This document shows positions 43,472-52,933 of a stretch of 64,000 nt of DNA, one piece after another. The DNA lies in assembly GCA_027592275.1 (NCBI GenBank), contig JAQCKF010000020.1, positions 1-64,000 on the forward strand, given 5' to 3'. A program made the position numbers and the translations under genes. Below the pieces are notes generated by a model, which saw only the letters and a list, made by a program, of their open reading frames with translations, was not told the DNA's origin and did no database searches. The DNA comes from Pseudomonadota bacterium. Lineage in GTDB: Bacteria; Pseudomonadota; Gammaproteobacteria; Pseudomonadales; Pseudohongiellaceae. The stretch's first letter is position 1. Each line of letters starts with the position of its first letter.

Positions 43472-43963
43472 ATGAGTGATGAATTGAATCAGGAATCAAC
43501 TCAAGATAAGAAAGGCGCTGCAGTTAAGTTTCCGCCTCCCGCGATATTTGCGAGCTGCATCCTCTTAGGGTCAGGTTTGCAATATCTGCGACCAGTGGGT
43601 CTGGGCATCCCGGAATCCATTGAGGTTCTCGGCTACCTACTAGTGTTGTTTGGCATCACCATAGCGATTCTCGTGGCTACTTCTTTCCAACGCGCTGGCA
43701 CAGCCATCGAACCCTGGAAGCCTACTACCTCAATTGTAACAACGGGTTTCTACGCCTGGTCTCGTAATCCAATCTATGCTGGTTTCTGTCTAATAAACAT
43801 CGGTATCGGAATTGCCAACAACAGCCTCTGGATTTTCGTTAGTTTTATCCCGGCCGCCTTCCTTCTCTATCATGTAGCGATTGCAAAGGAAGAGGCTTAC
43901 TTGGCAGAGAAATTTGGCGAAGAATATCTCGCCTATAAAAACAAGGTAAGGCGCTGGGTGTAG
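43472..43963 (+). CDS. isoprenylcysteine carboxyl methyltransferase-family membrane protein
   Basis: A 163-residue protein with about four membrane segments. The ICMT/PEMT-type end is clear: GFYAWSRNPIYAGFCLINIG, then FHVAIAKEEAYL-like YHVAIAKEEAYLAEKFGEEY, then YKNKVRRWV. These residues bind SAM in the family. Bacteria lack prenylated CaaX proteins, so the substrate is probably a lipid or small molecule. Confidence 0.8.
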   Translation: MSDELNQESTQDKKGAAVKFPPPAIFASCILLGSGLQYLRPVGLGIPESIEVLGYLLVLFGITIAILVATSFQRAGTAIEPWKPTTSIVTTGFYAWSRNPIYAGFCLINIGIGIANNSLWIFVSFIPAAFLLYHVAIAKEEAYLAEKFGEEYLAYKNKVRRWV

Positions 43964-44025
43964 GTATAGAGTGACGAGTAAACCTGTAGAACCCTACTGT
44001 ACTCGAGCGCGAAAGGTGATTTGGA

Positions 44026-44895
44026 ATGAAGATTATTCACTTTTTTTTGGCTACGATTGTGCTATTGGTATTGCTCAGTACCACGGCGAATGCTCAGCCA
44101 GATCAGGAGTCAGAAATGGACGCTAGGGCCGCTTTAGAGCGTTTTCTTGAAGCATGGAATTCGGCAGACAACAATACCATTCAAAAGACAGTTAACTACC
44201 CTTACGTTACTCACGCGCCCTTTGGCTTGGTTATCGCGAATGAGCCAGAGCAATTCACTACTGATTTCGATGGATTGAAAAAGCAGGGCTGGGCGCGTAG
44301 CACATTCGACAAGATCACTTCTGGGCAATCTTCAGATCAAAAAGTAAATTTCGAAGTAGAGTATAGCCGTCTTAATGCGGCTGGCGAGGTGATTAGCCGC
44401 GGTTATATGTTTTATGTAGTAACAAACAATGAGGGGCACTGGGGAATGCTGTATCGTGCGCCTGGCCAACTGAACCCGGAGCCTGTCGAGGCAGGGCTGA
44501 TGGATGCCAGACAAGCGGCTATCGCTTTGGTTGACGAATTCTTTGTAGCATTCAACGCAGCTGACAATGCGGCGCTTCTGAAAGTAAATCACGTGCCACA
44601 AATCATGTTGAGCGCAGGGCAGTTCATCTTGGCCCAGGATATCGCATCGCCGATCGTGACGATGAATTTTGAGCGCATGCGCGAGAGAGAAAATTGGCAT
44701 AGCAGCGGGTTAGGTGACTTCGAGGTCGTGAACGTCTCAGAGAATCAGGTGATTGTAGAATTGAGCTTTGAGCGCTTTAATCCTAGCGCGGAGCATTATT
44801 TAACCGGCCCAGCTGTCTGGGTTCTCACTAAGCGAGAAGGAAGCTGGGGTGTAGAATTTAGATCTCTAATGCCTCCAATTCGGCATCTGCAATAG
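44026..44895 (+). CDS. exported protein with two NTF2-like domains
   Basis: A 289-residue protein with a signal peptide ending near TANAQ. It is an internal duplication: both halves start with an alpha-helix and the motif FLEAWNSADNNTIQKTVNYP or FFVAFNAADNAALLKVNHVP. Each then has a beta block ending in HWGMLYRAP or SWGVEFRSL. Each half has the size of a SnoaL/NTF2-like cone fold, so the protein probably forms a pseudo-dimer around two ligand pockets. No catalytic Asp/His pair is certain. It is 11 bp upstream of the VOC gene, likely in one transcript. Confidence 0.68.
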   Translation: MKIIHFFLATIVLLVLLSTTANAQPDQESEMDARAALERFLEAWNSADNNTIQKTVNYPYVTHAPFGLVIANEPEQFTTDFDGLKKQGWARSTFDKITSGQSSDQKVNFEVEYSRLNAAGEVISRGYMFYVVTNNEGHWGMLYRAPGQLNPEPVEAGLMDARQAAIALVDEFFVAFNAADNAALLKVNHVPQIMLSAGQFILAQDIASPIVTMNFERMRERENWHSSGLGDFEVVNVSENQVIVELSFERFNPSAEHYLTGPAVWVLTKREGSWGVEFRSLMPPIRHLQ

Positions 44896-44906
44896 AAAAG
44901 GAAAAA

Positions 44907-45317
44907 ATGAAGCCACGAATCAGCATGATCACATTAGGTGTAGACGACATCGAGAGATCAGTTAAGTTTTACCGAGATGGACTCGGCTTTCCTCAATTAG
45001 AATCTCCGCCGGCAGTTGCGTTTTTCACTCTCAATGGAACTTGGTTGGGGTTATATGGAAGAGAAGCCTTAGCAGAGGACGCGATGGTGCCCGGAGCAGG
45101 CGAAGGTTTTAGTGGCTTTTCCCTTGCGCACAATCTTGACAGCGAAGCGGAAGTAGATGAAGCGATGAAAGAGGCAGTTGCCGCTGGAGCGACGTTGGTA
45201 AAAACTCCGCAGAAAGTATTTTGGGGTGGCTATTCCGGCTACTTCAAAGATCCCGATGGTCATCTCTGGGAATTAGCACACAATCCCTTCGTATGGATCG
45301 GACCCAAAGATAGCTGA
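44907..45317 (+). CDS. VOC-family (glyoxalase/bleomycin resistance-like) protein
   Basis: A 136-residue protein with two beta-alpha-beta-beta-beta modules. The first reads TLGVDDIERSVKFYRDGLGF. The second holds FSLAHNLDSEAEVDEAM and ends with GGYSGYFKDPDGHLWELAHNP, whose Glu and other positions bind a divalent metal in the family. The substrate is unknown. It probably shares a transcript with the NTF2-like gene. Confidence 0.82.
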   Translation: MKPRISMITLGVDDIERSVKFYRDGLGFPQLESPPAVAFFTLNGTWLGLYGREALAEDAMVPGAGEGFSGFSLAHNLDSEAEVDEAMKEAVAAGATLVKTPQKVFWGGYSGYFKDPDGHLWELAHNPFVWIGPKDS

Positions 45318-45386
45318 CAGGTTTGTTGAGGCAGCTCCCTAGTCCAAGAGTCGACTACTTCATTAATTGCTAGAAAGGAATTCAGC

Positions 45387-46925
45387 TTGTTAGATTCAAC
45401 ACCAATATTAGTTGGGGCCAGTCAGTTCGCAGACAGACAGGCTAACCCTGAGCTGGCGCACTCGCCGATGGGCATTGCTGCTGAGGCCGCAAAGGCTGCG
45501 CTGACCGACACGGGCATCGGGCACAAGCTCGCGGCAGAAATAGATACGCTTGCAGTAATTCGAATATTTTCCGATTCCTATAAGAAACCGCGCGTTGCTA
45601 CCTCGTTTGGTCGCGCCGAGAATCCACCCCGTGCCGTAGCGAGAAGAATAGGCGCTAATCCTACAAACGCTATCTACAGTAATGTCGGAGGAAACACGCC
45701 GCAGAAATTGATCAACGAGATGGCGCAGCGCATAGTTTCCGGCGATGTATCAGTTGCGCTTCTCACCGGCTCCGAGGCGATTCGAACGGCGCAGCTGGCA
45801 CTAAGAAGCAATGTTGAGTTGAATTGGCATGAAGAGGACGCGGGCTCGCAGGAAGATCGAGGCATAGGCGAGCCCCTAGCAAGTGCACATGAGGTGGCTC
45901 ATGGATTGATTGCGCCAATACACGCCTATCCTCTTTTCGAGAACGCCATTCGAAAAGATAAAGGGCGATCTGTGGAAGAGCATATGTTGGCAATGGGGGA
46001 GCTGTTCTCACCCTTTACTGATGTTGCTGCGGATAACCCATTCTCTTTCTATGGTACCCGGCGCTCTGCAACTGAGCTGGCCAGTGTTACCAAAGAAAAT
46101 CGCTTCATATGCTTTCCCTATCCTAAGTTTATGAATTCACGGGATGCTGTAAACCAGGGCGCGGCTGTTGTGATGACGTCGGTAGGAAAGGCAAAGCAGC
46201 TTGGTATCGATCCTAGCAAGTGGGTTTTCCTTCATGGCTGCAGCGAGGCGAATGAGAAACTGCTAATTAGTGACCGAGTTAACCTTCACTCTTCTCCAGC
46301 CATTGCAGCAAATAGTCAGCAGGCGTTTGAGATGGCTGGTAAAACTCTTGAGGATATAGATCTGATTGATATCTATTCCTGTTTTCCATCGGCTGTTGAG
46401 GTTGCTTGCGACGCGCTAGGATTGTCTCACTCCGATCCGCGCGGCCTAACGCTAACAGGCGGGCTGCCATTTTTCGGCGGGGCAGGAAACAATTATTCGA
46501 TGCATGCTATCGCGACTGCAATACCTCTGCTGCGTGCCGATCCACAGCAGTACGCACTGATAACAGCAAATGGTGGGCGCCTATCGAAACACGCAACCGG
46601 CATTTATTCTGCCACGCCACTACGCGGTGAATGGCAGAGTGAATCTAATGCGAAGATACAGGCCCAGATCAATGCCATGCCTAGCCCAGAATTTATCGAA
46701 GCACCTAGTGGTGCCGCGAAGGTTGAAACCTATACGGTCTGTTTCGACAAGACGAACCCTGTAAAGGGGATAGTCATTGGAAGGTTAGTTGAGACTGATC
46801 AGCGCTTTATCGCCAACACGGCTAGCGATGAGCAAACGCTTTGGAAAATGATGCAGGATGATTTCCTAGCTAGCAGCGGAACCGTTGTCTCTGGCGGCGG
46901 GTTGAATACATTCACAGCTGCCTGA
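45387..46925 (+). CDS. thiolase-superfamily protein, TLP-like, with C-terminal extra domain
   Basis: A 512-residue protein annotated in its family as acetyl-CoA acetyltransferase. The thiolase fold is visible (AAEAAKAALTDTG, GSEAIRTAQLAL, DLIDIYSCFPSAVEVACDAL, TGGLPFFGGAGNNYSMHAI). The usual amino-terminal nucleophile Cys is not seen: that region reads IYSNVGGNTPQ. The late CxG motif is also absent. This matches thiolase-like proteins (TLP1 of mycobacteria), which carry an extra carboxy-terminal domain and show little thiolase activity. The start is TTG with AAAGGAA upstream. The lipid-metabolism setting still suggests acyl-CoA binding. Confidence 0.75.
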   Translation: MLDSTPILVGASQFADRQANPELAHSPMGIAAEAAKAALTDTGIGHKLAAEIDTLAVIRIFSDSYKKPRVATSFGRAENPPRAVARRIGANPTNAIYSNVGGNTPQKLINEMAQRIVSGDVSVALLTGSEAIRTAQLALRSNVELNWHEEDAGSQEDRGIGEPLASAHEVAHGLIAPIHAYPLFENAIRKDKGRSVEEHMLAMGELFSPFTDVAADNPFSFYGTRRSATELASVTKENRFICFPYPKFMNSRDAVNQGAAVVMTSVGKAKQLGIDPSKWVFLHGCSEANEKLLISDRVNLHSSPAIAANSQQAFEMAGKTLEDIDLIDIYSCFPSAVEVACDALGLSHSDPRGLTLTGGLPFFGGAGNNYSMHAIATAIPLLRADPQQYALITANGGRLSKHATGIYSATPLRGEWQSESNAKIQAQINAMPSPEFIEAPSGAAKVETYTVCFDKTNPVKGIVIGRLVETDQRFIANTASDEQTLWKMMQDDFLASSGTVVSGGGLNTFTAA

Positions 46926-46996
46926 GATTCCGTTAAGGTAGAATCAATACAGTTATCTTCAAGGGACGTTTCAGTCCCAGTAATAGAGGGTTGGAA

Positions 46997-47965
46997 ATGT
47001 CGACACGAGTGCAGAAGAAATTAAACTCCGGATTTAGCAAAAAACCTGAGCCCAGCGAAATTTTGGCCGGCAAAGAGCTGTCAGGAAAAGTCGCGGTCGT
47101 AACCGGTGGCTACTCCGGTATCGGTTTGGAGACTACGCGAGCGCTGGCTGCTGCAGGTGTAAAAGTCTACGTGCCGGTACGTACGCCTGACAAAGCGAAG
47201 GAAAACTTAAAGGATATAGAAGGTGAGGTGATTGTCGATGCGATGGACCTTGGCGATCTAGCAAGCGTGCGTGGCTATGCGGCCTCTGTAACGGACCGCG
47301 AATCGAAGCTCGACTTGTTGATTAATAATGCCGGCATTATGGCCTGCCCAGAAGCGCGTGTTGGCAATAACTGGGAGTCGCAATTCGCTGTCAATCATAT
47401 AGGGCATTTCGTCTTGACTCAAAAATTGCGCGGACTACTTCTGAATGCTGGCTCGTCTCGCGTGGTTTGCCTGTCTTCTATCGGGCATCGCCGTAGCGAT
47501 ATTCTTTGGGACGATATTCAATTCGAATCCGCCGACTATGAGAAATGGACGGCGTATGCGCAGGCGAAAACAGCCAATGCCTTGTTCGCGCTTGGCCTGG
47601 ACATGAAGTATCGAGATCAGGGTATACAGGCGTTCTCGGTTCACCCGGGCGGTATTCTTACGCCACTGCAACGGCACCTGCCCAACGAAGAGATGATGGC
47701 TCTAGGCTGGACTGATGCCGATGGCAATATCTCAGAGCAGGTTGCTGCATTGTTCAAGTCGACCACGCAGGGTTGCAGCACGACTTTGTGGGCTGCAACC
47801 AGTGATGCGCTCGCCGACACCGGCGGCCTGTATTGTGAGGATTGCGACGTGTCTAATCTCGCTACGCAGGACTCGCCCAGGTTTTGCGATGTTGCACCCT
47901 GGGCTGTAAGCGAAGAAGGTGCAATGAAACTTTGGGAGCTAACTGAGAAGATGTTGGCTGAATAG
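46997..47965 (+). CDS. SDR-family oxidoreductase, retinol dehydrogenase-like
   Basis: About 322 residues. The NAD(P)-binding TGGYSGIG is near 35. LLINNAGIMACP follows, then Ser and the catalytic YAQAKTAN, then SVHPGGILTPLQRHLP. The layout is that of WW-domain/retinol dehydrogenase-like SDRs, which oxidise alcohols or reduce aldehydes on hydrophobic substrates. ATG at 46,997 with GAGGG upstream is better than the TTG at 46,991. It is 26 bp before the GAPDH gene and probably co-transcribed. Confidence 0.85.
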   Translation: MSTRVQKKLNSGFSKKPEPSEILAGKELSGKVAVVTGGYSGIGLETTRALAAAGVKVYVPVRTPDKAKENLKDIEGEVIVDAMDLGDLASVRGYAASVTDRESKLDLLINNAGIMACPEARVGNNWESQFAVNHIGHFVLTQKLRGLLLNAGSSRVVCLSSIGHRRSDILWDDIQFESADYEKWTAYAQAKTANALFALGLDMKYRDQGIQAFSVHPGGILTPLQRHLPNEEMMALGWTDADGNISEQVAALFKSTTQGCSTTLWAATSDALADTGGLYCEDCDVSNLATQDSPRFCDVAPWAVSEEGAMKLWELTEKMLAE

Positions 47966-47991
47966 GCATAGTGTAGTTTTGGAGAAGTTCT

Positions 47992-49011
47992 ATGGCGTTA
48001 CCTAAAATTGCTATCAACGGTTTCGGTCGAATCGGTCGAACTATCATGCGTATCGCGAAGCTACGTAAACACTATGATGTGGTTGCGGTTAATGACCTTG
48101 CCAGTCCAGATCAGCTCGCCTATGCATTTAAGTATGATAGTACGCATGGAGTGTTTCCAGGTGAGGTGAGCTTTGATGGCGACGTGATGGAAATCGACGG
48201 CGACCAGTTCAAAGTGTTGAGCGAAAGAGACCCTGCGAAACTGCCCTGGAAGGAACTGGGAGTCGATTACGTCATCGAAAGCTCTGGCGCCTTTAGGCAT
48301 TTAGTAGATTTACAGAAGCATATCGATGGTGGCGCTAGGCGTGTCGTACTAACAGTGCCTTGTAAAGATCCTCTTGATGCAACGCTTGTGAGCGGCGTTA
48401 ACGATCATGTGGTCACGCCCTCCAGTACGATTATTAGCAACGCGAGCTGCACGACAAACTGCGCCGCGCCACTGACGAAGGTGTTGCACGATTCCTTTGG
48501 CATTCGTCGAGGCTTGCTCACTACAGTGCACGCTTATACCTCGGGTCAGCGCTTGATAGATTCGCCTCATGCTAGCGACAAACGGCGTTCGCGTAACGCG
48601 GCTACTAATATAGTACCAACTTCAACTGGAGCGGCGAAGGCTATTGGCTTAGTCATGCCCGAACTGGCTGGCAAGTTGGACGGTCTGGCGATGCGTGTGC
48701 CAATTCCTGATGGCAGCATCGTAGACCTTGTTCTCGAGCTCGACTCAGATGTCACGATCGAATCGATAAACGCGGCAATGCAAGCAGCCGCGCTCGGGCC
48801 CATGAAAGGTATCTTGCAGTATTCCGTCGATGAGATAGTTAGTAGCGATATTATCGGCAATTCCCACTCTAGTATCTTCGATTCATTGCTGACACAGGTA
48901 ATGCAAGATCGCATGGTGAAGGTTATGAGTTGGTACGACAACGAGTGGGGCTATAGCACTAGAGTTGAGGAATTGGTTCAGCGCTTGGCAAAGATGGATG
49001 GGATAGTTTAG
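47992..49011 (+). CDS. gap: type I glyceraldehyde-3-phosphate dehydrogenase
   Basis: A 339-residue GAPDH that converts glyceraldehyde-3-phosphate, phosphate and NAD(P)+ to 1,3-bisphosphoglycerate in glycolysis or the reverse. INGFGRIGR is near 8-16. D35 in VNDL suggests NAD as the cofactor. The catalytic Cys is C153 in SNASCTTNC, with the partner His in the TTVHAYTSGQ region. RRSRNAATNIVPTSTGAAKA and WYDNEWGYSTR are typical. It lies between two SDR genes, not in a glycolytic operon. Confidence 0.93.
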   Translation: MALPKIAINGFGRIGRTIMRIAKLRKHYDVVAVNDLASPDQLAYAFKYDSTHGVFPGEVSFDGDVMEIDGDQFKVLSERDPAKLPWKELGVDYVIESSGAFRHLVDLQKHIDGGARRVVLTVPCKDPLDATLVSGVNDHVVTPSSTIISNASCTTNCAAPLTKVLHDSFGIRRGLLTTVHAYTSGQRLIDSPHASDKRRSRNAATNIVPTSTGAAKAIGLVMPELAGKLDGLAMRVPIPDGSIVDLVLELDSDVTIESINAAMQAAALGPMKGILQYSVDEIVSSDIIGNSHSSIFDSLLTQVMQDRMVKVMSWYDNEWGYSTRVEELVQRLAKMDGIV

Positions 49012-49061
49012 CTGTTAAATTTTTTAACATAGTTCGTCGTAACAATTGAGGGAATACTAGG

Positions 49062-49820
49062 TTGGATTTTACTAATAAGACGGTGTTAGTTACAGGCGGC
49101 ACTCGAGGTATTGGCAAGGCGATCGCTTTTGCGTTTGCGAAAAAGGGTGCGCGAGTAGCAGTACTGTTTCGCAGTGATCAGGCGAGCGCCGATAAGACTC
49201 TCGCCGAACTTGAAGGAAACACTCACCTGGCAATCAAAGCTGATGTCGCCGACGCAGATCAGGTCAAGAAAGCACTCGATGAGGTAATAGAGAGCTTCGG
49301 CCGCTTGGACATCGTCGTTAACAATGCCGGTATCGGCGTATACCACCCGCTGCCAACTACCAGCTACGAAGACTGGCAACAGGCTTGGAGGCAAACGATC
49401 GACGCGAATCTTATTGGCCCCGCCAACATCTGTTTCTGTGCCGCAAAGCATATGATTGATCAGGGCGGCGGTCGCATCGTCAACATTACGTCCCGCGGCG
49501 CGTTTCGTGGAGAGCCAACAAAGGCGGCTTACGGCGCGAGCAAGGCTGGCTTAAACTCCCTCAGCCAGTCACTGGCTGTAGCGCTGGCCGAGTACAAGAT
49601 ATTCGTCGGTGCGGTAGCGCCGGGCTTCGTCAATACCGAGCTCACGGCTGATAGGTTGAATGGGCCGGAAGGCGCACAGATCAAAGCGCAGAGCCCGTTC
49701 AATCGTGTCGCTGAGCCTGAAGAGGTCGCCCATGCCGTGCTGTTCCTCGCCTCCGAAGGCGCCGAATTTTCTACCGGTACGATTATTGATGTGAACGGAG
49801 CTTCCTATTTACGAGGCTGA
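49062..49820 (+). CDS. SDR-family oxidoreductase, FabG-like
   Basis: A 252-residue classical SDR. TGGTRGIG is near 10-17, VVNNAGIG near 86, the catalytic Ser in VNITSRGAF, and the YxxxK as YGASKAG near 157. The ending ASEGAEFSTGTIIDVNGA is the FabG/3-ketoacyl reductase type. The exact substrate is unknown. The start is TTG preceded by GAGGGAA. It is 18 bp upstream of the exported beta-propeller-like protein. Confidence 0.85.
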   Translation: MDFTNKTVLVTGGTRGIGKAIAFAFAKKGARVAVLFRSDQASADKTLAELEGNTHLAIKADVADADQVKKALDEVIESFGRLDIVVNNAGIGVYHPLPTTSYEDWQQAWRQTIDANLIGPANICFCAAKHMIDQGGGRIVNITSRGAFRGEPTKAAYGASKAGLNSLSQSLAVALAEYKIFVGAVAPGFVNTELTADRLNGPEGAQIKAQSPFNRVAEPEEVAHAVLFLASEGAEFSTGTIIDVNGASYLRG

Positions 49821-49838
49821 GTTAAAGGCGGGGGTTTC

Positions 49839-50699
49839 ATGAGGCGGGTATCGATTAAGCAATTTACAATCTTGGCTATTCACGGCCTTTGCCTATTGGC
49901 AGCTACAAGTGTTTCTGCTCAACCACCGGAATTCGACGGCAAGATCGTGAAGCAGTTCGATGCCGACAATGCTTATCAGGCAGTCGCGGTAGGGCAAGAT
50001 GCATTCTATGCGATAAGTAATGTGCGCCTAGCCCGGCATGACAAAGACACGGGCAGGGTATTGCAGCAGTGGGATGGCAGCTCGCAATTGAGCAGTCCCC
50101 TCAGTCATCTGGATAGCGGCGTGGTCTTAGATGGGAAATTGTACTCGGCTCATTCGAATTACCCGGGCTGGCCTATGACGAGTACTGTCGAAGTGTGGGA
50201 TATAGCGAATATGCAGCACATCGAAACCCATAGCTTCGGTGTTATGTTGGGATCCTTCACCTGGTTAGATAGGCACAACGACTCATGGTGGGGCGCCTTC
50301 GCGAACTACGACATTGTGCAAAGAGGAATGACCGAGCCCTATGGGGGGACGCGCAATACTGTCGTAGTGCAATTTGATGATGACTTTGAAGTCTTGCAAA
50401 GCTGGTCGCTGCCTGCCGGAATTTTGCGAAGAATGTCGCCGATGAGTAACTCGGGAGGATCCTGGGGAAGCGACGGATATTTGTATCTTAGCGGACACGA
50501 CGATCCGGAAATCTACGTCATGGCGCTGCCAGAGGCTGGGTCGGAGTTAGATTGGCTCGCAACAGTTCGGCTACCAGGGCTGAACGGTCAGGGCATCGCT
50601 TGGGATCGTTCGAATGATGAAAACACTCTCTGGGCGATTCTACGAAGTACGCGACAAGTGTTGAAGATAGAGATGCCGGTGCTGCCCAATCTCAAATAG
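49839..50699 (+). CDS. exported protein of unknown function, probable beta-propeller
   Basis: A 286-residue protein with a signal peptide ending near SVSAQ. Regular blade-like strands follow (YQAVAVGQDAFYAISNVRLA, VLDGKLYSAHSNYP, WGSDGYLYLSGHDDPEIYVM, GQGIAWDRSNDENTLWAILR). The spacing resembles six-bladed or WD-like propellers. Enzymatic residues are not evident. The role is unknown; it may share a transcript with the SDR gene upstream. Confidence 0.65.
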   Translation: MRRVSIKQFTILAIHGLCLLAATSVSAQPPEFDGKIVKQFDADNAYQAVAVGQDAFYAISNVRLARHDKDTGRVLQQWDGSSQLSSPLSHLDSGVVLDGKLYSAHSNYPGWPMTSTVEVWDIANMQHIETHSFGVMLGSFTWLDRHNDSWWGAFANYDIVQRGMTEPYGGTRNTVVVQFDDDFEVLQSWSLPAGILRRMSPMSNSGGSWGSDGYLYLSGHDDPEIYVMALPEAGSELDWLATVRLPGLNGQGIAWDRSNDENTLWAILRSTRQVLKIEMPVLPNLK

Positions 50700-50706
50700 A
50701 TTAGAT

Positions 50707-52413
50707 CTACTGATCAGTAATCTCGAACGTCATTGCCCCTTCACGCTGTTGACCAAACTCATCTTCCGTTTGGATTTCGACAGTATGCAAACCCACGTCT
50801 AAGCCATCTGGTAAATTCATTTCCCAGATATGGGCAGAGCGCGCCGCGGGGCTGTATTCACTGTCCGTATCCTGATATCTTCTGTCGAGCCCTTCCACGA
50901 AGGGGTCTGTTCGCACAATATAGGTCATAGGTCGCGCCTCGCCGCCATCTATGGACGCTGAGACCGAGTCTCGCACTCCACCGTCAAAGAGATTCACAAC
51001 TATTTTAGTGTCTGTCTGGACAGCGCCCCGGTTGATGCTGCCGCCCTCGATCTCGGACAAGGGCGGGTCGAGGGTAATGCGCAGCCGCTGCGCTGCATCC
51101 GGCCCGAACGGGAAGGGGATGAAGTCGGGAGTAACAGCATTATCGTCAAACCTTAGGACATAGAAACCATTAGGATTGCCATCCTCCATTATAGAGTCCC
51201 TCACGCCTCGTGCATCACGCAGGCCTTTGGGCCAGCCGCTGCCACGGACCTCGGCCAGAGTATGGGCAATCCACGGCTGTCCCTGCCAGCCATGGTTATG
51301 GTTAACTTCAACCTTCCAGCTATTGCTGGTGTCGTGCCCAGCAATGCCATAAATATTCGAAAAAGGTTCGAGGATTTCCAGCAGTCTCGAAAAGTTTTCG
51401 GTGTTAGGCCCGCTATGGGATTCAGATAAGCCGTCATCGGCTTCGCTGATTAGTGGAATGTGGGTCGCAATAACAATGAGTTTGCTAGAGGAAACATTAG
51501 CAAGATCTTGCGCTAACCATTCGAGTTGGTGCTCTGGGATAAACCCGCGGTACCCAGAATTGCCAAACTGCTTGCCGTCACCGGCATATTCGACATTATT
51601 CAACGCCACGAAATGAACATTTCCTTGGTTGAAAGAGTAATAGGTTGGTCCGAAATGACTTTTGAAGGTTTCGTTTGCAAAAATTGCATCTGGGGAGGCG
51701 AAGTTGATGTCGTGATTGCCGGGTAAATTCCATTGTGGAATATCCATCAATGCCATCATCGCTTTGTGGCGATCGTAGAGCCCGAGATTGTCATAAACCA
51801 CATCGCCGACTGTTATCCCAAATTCAACTCCATAGGGATTTCCGATTAACGGGTTGACCAAATCCTCGCGCAACATATCCTGACCTATCTCGAATCTTGC
51901 CTGGGTGTCCGCAAACGCATGAGCTGTAAACTCAGTCGCCGATTGTTCTCTTGGGATCAGCCCGAAATTCATCACGCTGGGTAGCGGGCCTGTGGGTTCA
52001 ATCACGGGCCAAGCCCATTCTATAGATGTGCCGGCGATCTCTTTTGGGGTGCCATTAGGATAGTGTCTATAAAAGAATTGCGGTAGATTGTTCTCGTCTA
52101 CTTGCAGATCGAACTCTGCAGGCTTAGTGATGAACAAGATCTGCGTCGCATGAATCGGTATTAGATAATTGCCGCCTCCATCTGTCTGCACCACCTGGCA
52201 GCCGTTGCTGACACTTACGCCTACAATGCCGGGCTCGAACCTGTCACGTCTATTATTGTTATTGGTTTCACTATAGACACTACCGCGGATGATCTCTTCG
52301 GTGCCGTCAGAAAAATTGCAGTTTGCGGATGCCGCAGAGGCTAAGAACATGCTGAGTAAAAGAGCAGGGCTTGCCAGTGATCTGGGGCTGATTCTAGGGC
52401 TGGGCAGCTTCAC
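50707..52413 (-). CDS. exported calcineurin-like metallophosphoesterase with flanking beta domains
   Basis: A 568-residue protein. A signal peptide (about 1-30) is followed by a beta domain of the SdrD B-like type (RGSVYSETNNNNRRDRFEPG, then VSVSNG), which may bind calcium. The phosphoesterase core follows: the DxH motif is replaced by FADTQ near 168, then GDVVYDN, LPGNHDINF and IATHIPL. A carboxy-terminal beta domain ends the protein. The altered first motif (DTQ for DxH) could change metal binding. The start is GTG. Confidence 0.78.
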   Translation of the reverse strand: MKLPSPRISPRSLASPALLLSMFLASAASANCNFSDGTEEIIRGSVYSETNNNNRRDRFEPGIVGVSVSNGCQVVQTDGGGNYLIPIHATQILFITKPAEFDLQVDENNLPQFFYRHYPNGTPKEIAGTSIEWAWPVIEPTGPLPSVMNFGLIPREQSATEFTAHAFADTQARFEIGQDMLREDLVNPLIGNPYGVEFGITVGDVVYDNLGLYDRHKAMMALMDIPQWNLPGNHDINFASPDAIFANETFKSHFGPTYYSFNQGNVHFVALNNVEYAGDGKQFGNSGYRGFIPEHQLEWLAQDLANVSSSKLIVIATHIPLISEADDGLSESHSGPNTENFSRLLEILEPFSNIYGIAGHDTSNSWKVEVNHNHGWQGQPWIAHTLAEVRGSGWPKGLRDARGVRDSIMEDGNPNGFYVLRFDDNAVTPDFIPFPFGPDAAQRLRITLDPPLSEIEGGSINRGAVQTDTKIVVNLFDGGVRDSVSASIDGGEARPMTYIVRTDPFVEGLDRRYQDTDSEYSPAARSAHIWEMNLPDGLDVGLHTVEIQTEDEFGQQREGAMTFEITDQ

Positions 52414-52549
52414 GATTAAGTCTCCGAGTATGGGGAAAAGTGCAACTCGCCTTGCATACTACAGGATAAATAATCGCTTCGTCTTTAGGCAGCGAGAAGA
52501 TTCATCAAAGGTGTTTTTCGAGTGTTACCGTGGGCCGTGATGATGAGTT

Positions 52550-52933
52550 TTATCGAAGCTTTTCAATCCTCTGAGCGGAGATTTCTTCGCCGCTATTTCC
52601 CCAGGAATTGCGGACATAATTGATGATGCTCGCCATATCTTCATAGGTGATCGAGCCGGCGAAGGAGGGCATCTCGCCGCGGCCGATGAGCATCACCAGC
52701 GCCACGTCTACGGCGCTTCCTCGCACCACTTCGCTGCCTGCTAGAGCGGGATAGATATTCGGTATCCCTTTACCATCACGTTGATGGCATTCTGCGCAAT
52801 TATTCAGGAATAGCAGCTCGCCCTTATCCTGAGCCAACGCAGCGCCTGCAATCGAGGAGCAGAAAACGAAGGCTGGGAATAGCAAGGAGGCGCGATTGCG
52901 CTTGTTTAGGTGCAACAGGGTTTGCTTTTTCAT
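52550..52933 (-). CDS. monohaem c-type cytochrome
   Basis: From the ATG at 52,933 it encodes about 127 residues: a signal peptide ending near GAALAQ, then the haem site CAECH in NNCAECHQRDGKG. A distal Met is likely in GRGEMPSF, and the class I helix YEDMASIINYVRNSWG closes the fold. It could serve a periplasmic dehydrogenase. No partner enzyme is adjacent. Confidence 0.82.
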   Translation of the reverse strand: MKKQTLLHLNKRNRASLLFPAFVFCSSIAGAALAQDKGELLFLNNCAECHQRDGKGIPNIYPALAGSEVVRGSAVDVALVMLIGRGEMPSFAGSITYEDMASIINYVRNSWGNSGEEISAQRIEKLR

